A DNA stretch of 6,980 nt from RGIG5579 sp045580105 (GTDB lineage: Bacteria; Bacillota; Clostridia; Oscillospirales; SIG627). Each line of letters opens with the position of its first letter. Within the stretch, counting starts at the first letter, position 1. Location: the NCBI GenBank assembly GCA_045580105.1, contig JAZNNH010000061.1:1-6980 (forward strand), given 5' to 3'. Under the pieces are notes generated by a model that searched no databases, was not told the origin of the DNA, and was given only the letters and a program-made list of their open reading frames with translations. The position numbers and the translations under genes are program-made. Positions 1-4,481 of the stretch are shown here, in pieces.

Positions 1-358
1 CGAGTTCGCAGCACTCTTCGATGGCTTCGATGACCTTGTCGGTCACAAGAACGGAGCCGGAGAATTTTTCACCGCCGTGGAGCACTCTGTGTCCCACTGC
101 GCCGATTTCGGACAGATCGGAAATCACACCGATTTCGGGATCGGTCAGGGCTTTGACAACCATGCTGATGGCTTCGCCGTGGTTTTTCATTTCAACCGCG
201 GTGGTATAAGCGTCACAGCCGGGTTTCTGATGTTTGAATTTACCGCCTTCGATACCGATACGCTCACAAAGACCTTTTGCCATGAGCTGATCGTTTTGCA
301 TATCGATCAACTGGTATTTTACAGAGGAAGAACCTGCATTGATAACTAAGATTTTCAT
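1..358 (-). CDS. ackA: Acetate kinase, N-terminal part (runs off the left edge)
   Basis: Acetate kinase interconverts acetate plus ATP and acetyl phosphate plus ADP in the cytoplasm. In fermentative bacteria it makes ATP from acetyl phosphate. The visible 119 residues begin with MKILVINAGSSSVKYQL, the first family signature. A second conserved block, GHRVLHGGE, lies at residues 89-97. Asn7 and Arg91 fall at the same numbers as the known active-site residues of the Methanosarcina enzyme. The family is usually about 400 residues, so roughly 70 percent of the gene lies to the left of the window. The start is fixed by the signature at the extreme N-terminus and by an AAAGGA ribosome binding site (367-372) 8 bases upstream. 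The gene follows the repressor-protease pair on the same strand after a 109-base gap, but has a promoter of its own. The identification is very secure. Confidence 0.97.
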   Translation of the reverse strand, partial: MKILVINAGSSSVKYQLIDMQNDQLMAKGLCERIGIEGGKFKHQKPGCDAYTTAVEMKNHGEAISMVVKALTDPEIGVISDLSEIGAVGHRVLHGGEKFSGSVLVTDKVIEAIEECCEL

Positions 359-392
359 CGTTTTTTTCCTTTCATCCTAATTTTGCAAGAGA

Positions 393-421
393 ATTTTACC
401 ACAAAATCTTTCACTTGGCAA
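393..421 (-). promoter_or_regulatory. Predicted sigma-A promoter of ackA
   Basis: On the minus strand a -35 TTGCCA (416-421) and a -10 TAAAAT (393-398) are separated by exactly 17 bases. The predicted transcription start is a G near 386, giving a leader of about 28 bases before the acetate kinase ATG at 358. The region is AT-rich and otherwise non-coding. This is read from sequence only. Confidence 0.7.
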
Positions 422-424
422 GTG
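412..424. promoter_or_regulatory. Perfect 13-bp palindrome over the ackA -35 box (possible operator)
   Basis: CACTTG-G-CAAGTG is a perfect inverted repeat with 6-base arms and a single central base. It covers the predicted -35 hexamer of the acetate kinase promoter, where a bound repressor would block RNA polymerase. The arms are too close to form an RNA hairpin, and no T-tract follows, so it is not a terminator. The binding protein is unknown, and a chance palindrome is possible. Confidence 0.35.
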
Positions 425-467
425 ATTTATCTTTTTTCCTATTATTTTATATATTTTCAAAACTTTT

Positions 468-935
468 TTACGGCAAAAGCCCCTGCTGCTTCATAATTTC
501 AAGTTTGAGCCGAACCAAGCGCGGATCCACCTTCAAAAGCCGCGCGATCTGCTCGCCCGTTTTGCCCTCGGTCACAAGAGCGGACACGCTCTCGTCGGGC
601 ACCAAAAGCTCCGCGGCAAACAAATTGGCTTCGTATTCCGGCTTCAGGGTCATATCCACAAGGAAGCTGTCCTGCACGATGCTGTCCTCCCCCATTTCAC
701 GGTGAAGGACGTGGTGACCCAGCTCGTGCGCCAGCACCTCGCCCGCCCTGCGGCGCGAAAGACTTCCTTTTATAAAGACGAAGGGTTTACCTAAAACAAC
801 CTTATACATTCCCTCTAAGTTTTGAAACTCGGGACAGGACACCACCTGCACCCCCATCTCTTCTGCCAGAAGAAAGGGATTGGAGCTTTTGCACTTCTCC
901 TTCCATTCGCGGCAAAGAGAAGCAATTCGCAGCAT
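468..935 (-). CDS. ImmA/IrrE-family zinc metallo-endopeptidase
   Basis: A cytoplasmic metalloprotease of the ImmA/IrrE (COG2856) family, whose studied members cleave a partner XRE repressor and so relieve repression. From the chosen ATG the protein has 155 residues. The zinc motif HELGH is at 70-74 within VLAHELGHHVLH, and the third-ligand region EYEANLFAAELLVP follows at 100-113, with Glu102 the likely ligand. A short helical C-terminal tail follows. The length is normal for stand-alone ImmA proteins, and there is no IrrE-like GAF sensor domain. The gene lies immediately downstream of an XRE repressor, the classic protease-substrate arrangement. A TTG at 944, overlapping the repressor stop codon TGA, would add three residues and is an alternative start. 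Neither start has a strong ribosome binding site, so translation is probably coupled to the upstream gene. The family call is secure; the substrate is inferred. Confidence 0.92.
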   Translation of the reverse strand: MLRIASLCREWKEKCKSSNPFLLAEEMGVQVVSCPEFQNLEGMYKVVLGKPFVFIKGSLSRRRAGEVLAHELGHHVLHREMGEDSIVQDSFLVDMTLKPEYEANLFAAELLVPDESVSALVTEGKTGEQIARLLKVDPRLVRLKLEIMKQQGLLP

Positions 936-940
936 CTCGT

Positions 941-1342
941 TCAAAGCTCTTCCCGACTTTCAGCGCGGTCTGCCTTGCGGCTTTCTTTTTTGGCAGCCCA
1001 ATAGGCGGCGATGATGGCTTGCATGGCAGCGTCGCGATCTTCTTCTTCAATCTTACCACCGGCAAACAGACCCGAAACCGCCTGCACCAATTCATACAGC
1101 TGTGCCTTTGCAGAAGCGGAAGGGGCGGCAACGATGCTCTCCTCCCCCGCAGACAGAAGATTTTCAACGGTGGTATTCAGTTCTGTCGCCAAGCGCATGG
1201 TGATCTCAATGCTGGCAGGATAGCGCTTGCCCATTTCATAATTTTGCAGGGTTCTCAAGCTAATCCCCGCGCGCTGCGCCAGCGCGCTCTGCGAAAGATG
1301 TGCTTCTTTTCTCGCGGCTTTCAATTTTTCGGAAAAATTCAT
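941..1342 (-). CDS. XRE-family helix-turn-helix repressor, partner of the ImmA-type protease
   Basis: A 133-residue DNA-binding regulator. Residues 5-63 form a Cro/C1-type helix-turn-helix domain: SQSALAQRAG (17-26) is the first helix, SLRTLQNYEMG (28-38) carries the recognition helix, and ITMRLATELNTTVENLL follows. A linker rich in Ala, Ser and Pro (about 65-78) leads to a short helical C-terminal domain (78-120), ending in a charged tail. The start chosen is the ATG at 1342, 4 bases after a GGAGG sequence (1347-1351). A TTG at 1354 would add four residues but would contain that Shine-Dalgarno itself. The stop lies just before the protease gene, so the two form one operon. The gene diverges from a Y-family polymerase, and three palindromes occupy the shared promoter region. 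It probably represses itself and the polymerase, an inference from layout. The fold is certain; its DNA target is not shown. Confidence 0.92.
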   Translation of the reverse strand: MNFSEKLKAARKEAHLSQSALAQRAGISLRTLQNYEMGKRYPASIEITMRLATELNTTVENLLSAGEESIVAAPSASAKAQLYELVQAVSGLFAGGKIEEEDRDAAMQAIIAAYWAAKKESRKADRAESREEL

Positions 1343-1381
1343 ACACCCTCCCAATACGAATAAAATTTCACAAATTTACCA

Positions 1382-1410
1382 TTGACAACGAACGATGTTT
1401 CGTGTATGCT
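1382..1410 (+). promoter_or_regulatory. Predicted sigma-A promoter of the Y-family polymerase gene
   Basis: On the plus strand a perfect -35 TTGACA (1382-1387) and a weaker -10 TATGCT (1405-1410) are separated by exactly 17 bases. The predicted start is a G near 1417, giving a leader of about 60 bases. A 16-bp imperfect palindrome fills all but the last base of the spacer, so a protein bound there would exclude RNA polymerase. The transcript runs rightward through the opposing repressor promoter. Confidence 0.75.
1388..1403 (+). promoter_or_regulatory. Candidate operator O1, in the polymerase promoter spacer
   Basis: ACGAACGATGTTTCGT is an imperfect palindrome: ACGAA and TTCGT arms with a 6-base centre. 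It sits between the -35 and -10 boxes of the polymerase promoter. It matches the reverse complement of O2 at 14 of 16 positions. Its inner part, CGAAC-N4-TTTCG, differs at one arm base from the Bacillus-type LexA box CGAAC-N4-GTTCG. Either the adjacent XRE repressor or LexA could bind. Confidence 0.65.
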
Positions 1411-1414
1411 ATTT

Positions 1415-1430
1415 ACGAAATACCGTTCGT
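1415..1430 (-). promoter_or_regulatory. Candidate operator O2, over both transcription starts
   Basis: Read on the minus strand this is ACGAACGGTATTTCGT, 14 of 16 identical to O1. On the plus strand the palindrome extends to 6-base arms, TACGAA (1414-1419) and TTCGTA (1426-1431), with a 6-base centre. It covers both predicted start sites (1417 plus, 1428 minus), so occupancy could repress both promoters at once. Confidence 0.65.
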
Positions 1431-1434
1431 ATTT

Positions 1435-1463
1435 ATTATATCGATACGAACGAAGTTTGTCAA
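1435..1463 (-). promoter_or_regulatory. Consensus sigma-A promoter of the repressor-protease operon
   Basis: On the minus strand a perfect -35 TTGACA (1458-1463) and a perfect -10 TATAAT (1435-1440) are 17 bases apart. The predicted start is a G near 1428, leaving a leader of about 86 bases before the repressor ATG. A palindromic box lies in the spacer and runs into the -35. The promoter faces the polymerase promoter, so its transcript runs leftward through that promoter's core. A promoter this strong normally needs repression, which fits autoregulation. Confidence 0.82.
1446..1461 (+). promoter_or_regulatory. Candidate operator O3, in the repressor promoter spacer
   Basis: ACGAACGAAGTTTGTC matches O1 at 12 of the first 13 positions but diverges at the right end, where it runs into the -35 hexamer of the minus-strand promoter. 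Its palindrome is degraded, so it may be a weaker site. Its position suits autorepression of the repressor-protease operon. Confidence 0.5.
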
Positions 1464-1469
1464 GAGGGG
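1463..1469 (+). promoter_or_regulatory. Ribosome binding site that fixes the polymerase start
   Basis: AGAGGGG lies 7 bases before the ATG at 1477. It abuts the -35 hexamer of the opposing promoter. The reading frame is open upstream as far as 1300, but that part crosses both promoters and the operators, so the site decides for 1477. Confidence 0.75.
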
Positions 1470-1476
1470 TCGAACG

Positions 1477-2703
1477 ATGGAACGCAGTATTTTGCATTGT
1501 GATATGAATAATTTTTACGCCTCGGTGGAGCGGCTGTACGATTCTTCGCTGATGGGAAAGCCGATTGCGGTGTGCGGCGATGAGAAAATGCGCTGCGGCA
1601 TCGTTCTGGCAAAGAGTGAGGAAGCGAAGCGATACGGTGTGAAAACGGGGGAGGCGATTTGGCAGGCGCAGGCGAAATGCCGCGAGCTTGTGATCGTGCC
1701 GACGCATTTTGAGCGCTACGCACACTTTTCGCGCTTGGCAAAGGAGATTTACTGTCAATACACCGACCTTGTCGAGCCGTTCGGTTCGGACGAATGTTGG
1801 CTGGACGTGACCTCCTCCCGCTTGGCGTTCGGGGACGGCGTGAGAATCGGGGAAACCTTGCGAACCCGCATCAAGCGCGAATTGGGGCTGAGCATTTCCG
1901 TGGGGGTTTCGTTCAACAAGCCCTTTGCCAAGCTCGGAAGTGACATCCGAAAGCCCGATGCGCTGACGCACCTGCCGCGCGAGAGCGTGCCCGATCTGGT
2001 TTGGCCGCTTCCGGTGGGGAATCTGCTTTGGGTGGGGCCGAAAAGCGAGGCGACGCTTTCGTTTTTCGGAATTCGAACCATTGGGGCTTTGGCGCAGGCG
2101 GACGATTTGTTTTTAAAACTGAAATTCGGAAAAAACGGAGCGCAAATGAAGCGCGTGGCGCGGGGCGAGGACACCAGCCCGGTGACGCCCGTGGACGCCC
2201 CGGCACCGATGAAGAGCATCGGGCACGGGGTGACGATGCCGCGGGACTTGGAAACGGAGCAGGAGGTGTGGCTTTTGATTTTTGCGCTTTGTCAGGAGAT
2301 CGGAAAAAAGCTGCGCTTCCACGAGAAAATCGCGCGCGGTGTGGCGCTGGAATGCAAGGATCGCAATTTTTTCGTTAAAACGCTTCAATGCCGCCTGGCT
2401 GAGCCGTGCGACTGCACGATGACGCTGGCGCGCGCGGGCTTTTTCCTCTTTCGGGAGCGGTATCTGTTTCGTGAGCCCTTGCGCGCGATCAGTGTTCGCG
2501 CGATTGATCTTCAGGATGCCAAAGAGGGACAGCAGCTTTCTTTGTTCACCGAGGCGCGCCAGATTCGGGGGCAAGTGCTCGACAGTGCCTGTGACTCTTT
2601 GCGCACCCGATTCGGGGACAAGGTGATCGGGGCCGCGTCGCTACTGCATTATCACCTGCCGCACGAGGAAGACCCACCACCGCCTGCCTTTCAGAAGGTG
2701 TGA
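1477..2703 (+). CDS. dinB: Y-family (DinB/UmuC-type) translesion DNA polymerase
   Basis: An error-prone polymerase of 408 residues that copies past damaged bases. The palm begins with LHCDMNNFYASVE (6-18), with catalytic Asp9. Asp105 and Glu106 in FGSDECWLDVT (102-112) complete the metal-binding triad. SVGVSFNKPFAKLGSD (141-156) is the conserved thumb-proximal motif, and VGPKSEATLSFFGI (186-199) is the helix-hairpin-helix. The little-finger domain follows (about 240-350). QLSLF at 353-357 is a textbook sliding-clamp binding motif near the C-terminus. The steric-gate position, five residues after Asp9, is Tyr14, as in UmuC, rather than Phe as in E. coli DinB. The start follows from the AGAGGGG site and the position of the palm motif. 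All catalytic residues are present, so it should be active. It diverges from the repressor-protease operon under shared operators, which suggests damage induction. The DinB label is a family assignment; it could equally be called UvrX-like. Confidence 0.93.
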   Translation: MERSILHCDMNNFYASVERLYDSSLMGKPIAVCGDEKMRCGIVLAKSEEAKRYGVKTGEAIWQAQAKCRELVIVPTHFERYAHFSRLAKEIYCQYTDLVEPFGSDECWLDVTSSRLAFGDGVRIGETLRTRIKRELGLSISVGVSFNKPFAKLGSDIRKPDALTHLPRESVPDLVWPLPVGNLLWVGPKSEATLSFFGIRTIGALAQADDLFLKLKFGKNGAQMKRVARGEDTSPVTPVDAPAPMKSIGHGVTMPRDLETEQEVWLLIFALCQEIGKKLRFHEKIARGVALECKDRNFFVKTLQCRLAEPCDCTMTLARAGFFLFRERYLFREPLRAISVRAIDLQDAKEGQQLSLFTEARQIRGQVLDSACDSLRTRFGDKVIGAASLLHYHLPHEEDPPPPAFQKV

Positions 2704-2715
2704 AGCAAAATCGGC

Positions 2716-2755
2716 AAAAAAACAAGGATCCCATTTGGGATCCTTGTTCGTTTTT
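2716..2755. terminator. Bidirectional intrinsic terminator
   Basis: A perfect 12-bp inverted repeat (2721-2732 and 2737-2748; arms AACAAGGATCCC and GGGATCCTTGTT) has an ATTT loop. On the minus strand the stem runs into a T-tract from the A-run at 2716-2722, making a strong terminator for the ileS-pit-DUF47 operon. On the plus strand it is followed by CGTTTTT, a somewhat weaker tract for the polymerase gene. It lies between two convergent genes, ending 34 bases from the DUF47 stop. Confidence 0.93.
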
Positions 2756-2782
2756 CGTCATATTTCGCGCGGCAGTGAAAAA

Positions 2783-3406
2783 TCAACTGTTTTTCATGAC
2801 CACCGTTTCGATGCAATCGCCAACGTGTTCGCTGGCGTCGGCACAATCTTCCATTTTGTCGTAGATTTCACGCCAGAAGAAGATTTCCAAGGGGTCTTTT
2901 GCATTGCGGCGCAGATTCAAGCTTGCTTCCATATGAAGGCGGTCGCACTCTTCCTCGGCGAAGTTGAGCTTGACGATCATATCGTGGAGTTTTGCGGGCT
3001 TTTTGAAGTTTTCAAATTCAACCACAAGATCCTTCATCTGACAGCAGCATTCCACCAATTTTTTGGCAAATGCGATCGATTCGGGGGTGACAGCCTTGAT
3101 TTGATCCATATAGAAGCGCTGGAGCACTTCTTCCACGGAATCCGTTACGTTGTCGATGTTCTGGCTGATCTGTGCCAGATCTTCACGGTCAACGGGAGTG
3201 ACGAACGCCTTTGCCAGAGCATGGGACATTTCGTGCTTCTTTTCGTCACCTTGGTGCTCGAAGGCATGCATCTTTTCCAATCTTTCGTGGAACAACTCGG
3301 GATCGTACTGTTCCAGACAATCTACGAGATACTCTGCAGCTTTGACGGAGATTTCCGCTGCCTCAATAAGATTTTGGTAATAAAACTTATCCTGTTTGCT
3401 TGCCAT
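2783..3406 (-). CDS. DUF47 / PhoU-like Pit accessory protein
   Basis: A 207-residue, almost wholly helical cytoplasmic protein of the DUF47 family (PhoU-like; relatives are Bacillus YkaA and the Pit accessory proteins). PhoU-type acidic metal-binding motifs are visible: FEHQGDEKKH at 49-58, ISQNIDNVTDSVEEV at 80-94, EEECDRLHMEA at 151-161, and KMEDCADASEHVGD at 184-197. There is no signal peptide or membrane segment. It lies 18 bases downstream of the Pit transporter, the usual pairing, and probably modulates that transporter. The mechanism in this family is poorly defined, and metal binding is inferred from PhoU. The ATG at 3406 has an AGGTAGG-type ribosome binding site upstream. The length is typical of the family, and the operon ends at the hairpin beyond its stop. 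Confidence 0.93.
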   Translation of the reverse strand: MASKQDKFYYQNLIEAAEISVKAAEYLVDCLEQYDPELFHERLEKMHAFEHQGDEKKHEMSHALAKAFVTPVDREDLAQISQNIDNVTDSVEEVLQRFYMDQIKAVTPESIAFAKKLVECCCQMKDLVVEFENFKKPAKLHDMIVKLNFAEEECDRLHMEASLNLRRNAKDPLEIFFWREIYDKMEDCADASEHVGDCIETVVMKNS

Positions 3407-3424
3407 AATTCGACCTACCTTTCT

Positions 3425-4480
3425 TTAAAAAAGCCACATAAAGAGCTTTGTCATTAAAAATCCTACCAATCCGCAACCGGGGAACGTGAGAATCCAGGTC
3501 AGTACCATTTCCTTCACCACGCCCAGGTTGATGGCCTTGATGCTCTTGACCGCGCCCACGCCCATGATGGCAGTGGTTTTGGCGTGTGTGGTGGAAACGG
3601 GCAAACCGAAGACGGAGCAAAGCAAGAGCGACGTGGAAGCGGCAAGGTCGGCAGAGAAGCCCTGGTATTTTTCCAGTTTCACCATATCCATACCCACGCT
3701 CTTGATGATCTTTTTGCCGCCGATGGCGGTGCCGATACCCATAATCAAAGCACAGAGCACCATGATCCAAGTGGCGGGCTGCACGTCGGCGGGAATTTCC
3801 ATCTTGCCCTGGGACATGAAAAAGCAGAAAATGATGATACCCATAAATTTCTGTCCGTCCTGCGCGCCGTGCATAAAGGCGGAGTAGGCCGCACCCACGA
3901 TTTGAGCGTATTTGAAAATCGGCTCGGTTTTTCTGCGTTCCACGTTTCGGAAAATTTTCGTGACCAGTTTGCAAACCACCCAAGCAAAGCCAAAGCCGAG
4001 GGTCACGGAAACGACAATTCCGTAAAGCACCTTGACCCATTCAGCACCGTTCACGCCGTCAAACGAGCCGTGGAGCGCGATGGCGGAGCCGGTGAGCCCT
4101 GCGATCAGCGCGTGGCTTTCACTGGTGGGGATTCCGAAGAAGAACGCCGCCGTAGCCCAAGTCACGATCGCAAACATCGCCGCGGAAAGAGCGACTGTTG
4201 CCTCGGTACTGTCGTTGCCGAAGTTGACCATCTTGGTGATGGTCTGAGCAACCTTGGGGCTGAGCATCGTCATCACGTATACACCCAAGAAGTTGCACGC
4301 AGCCGCCATCAAAATGGCCGCGCGAGCGGACATGCAGCGCGTTACCACGCAGGTGGCAATGGCATTGGGGGCATCGGTCCAACCGTTGACCAGGATAACA
4401 CCCAGGGTCAAAGCGGTTGCCAAAAGCAAAAGCGGGTTATCCAATACCTGATGCAAAAAGAACGTAAAATTCAGTTCCAT
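3425..4480 (-). CDS. pit: Pit-family inorganic phosphate transporter
   Basis: A 351-residue membrane protein of the PiT (PF01384) family, low-affinity importers of phosphate or metal-phosphate driven by the ion gradient. It shows the inverted duplicated architecture. The first repeat has GWTDAPNAIAT at 33-43 (conserved Asp36) and GIPTSESHALIAGLTGSAIA at 116-135. The second has FMHGAQDGQKFMG at 202-214 (Asp208) and GLPVSTTHAKTTAIMGVGA at 292-310. Between them, at about 172-190, is a short basic cytoplasmic loop. Around ten hydrophobic segments are apparent. The length is on the short side, as in many bacterial Pit proteins. The ATG at 4480 is chosen because GGAGG lies 6 bases upstream inside the last codons of ileS; a codon at 4498 would lie upstream of that site. 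It is followed by its DUF47 partner. Whether the coupling ion is a proton or sodium cannot be told. Confidence 0.94.
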   Translation of the reverse strand: MELNFTFFLHQVLDNPLLLLATALTLGVILVNGWTDAPNAIATCVVTRCMSARAAILMAAACNFLGVYVMTMLSPKVAQTITKMVNFGNDSTEATVALSAAMFAIVTWATAAFFFGIPTSESHALIAGLTGSAIALHGSFDGVNGAEWVKVLYGIVVSVTLGFGFAWVVCKLVTKIFRNVERRKTEPIFKYAQIVGAAYSAFMHGAQDGQKFMGIIIFCFFMSQGKMEIPADVQPATWIMVLCALIMGIGTAIGGKKIIKSVGMDMVKLEKYQGFSADLAASTSLLLCSVFGLPVSTTHAKTTAIMGVGAVKSIKAINLGVVKEMVLTWILTFPGCGLVGFLMTKLFMWLF

Positions 4481-4481
4481 C

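Noticed and set aside
425..467. A possible terminator between the protease gene and ackA
   Set aside because: The stretch is AT-rich with A and T runs, but I could not find a stable stem before a T-tract on the minus strand. Read-through into ackA remains possible.
802..1167. A 121-codon minus-strand frame across the repressor-protease junction
   Set aside because: It lies in another frame over two clearly recognised genes and is rich in Arg and Pro, as expected for an out-of-frame reading.
1382..1463. A phage lysogeny region, given a lambda-like operator array and an XRE-ImmA pair
   Set aside because: No integrase, excisionase, att site or phage gene lies nearby. The divergent gene is a repair polymerase and both flanks are housekeeping genes.
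1300..1476. A 59-residue N-terminal extension of the polymerase frame
   Set aside because: It overlaps both promoters, all three operators and the start of the repressor gene. A good ribosome binding site and the conserved palm motif place the start at 1477.
1339..1971. A 210-codon open frame on the minus strand across the promoter region
   Set aside because: It is antisense to the polymerase's conserved palm and covers the operators. It has no recognisable domain.
2735..3457. A 240-codon open frame on the plus strand
   Set aside because: It is antisense to the DUF47 gene and begins inside the terminator hairpin; its sequence looks like the complement of an acidic helical protein.
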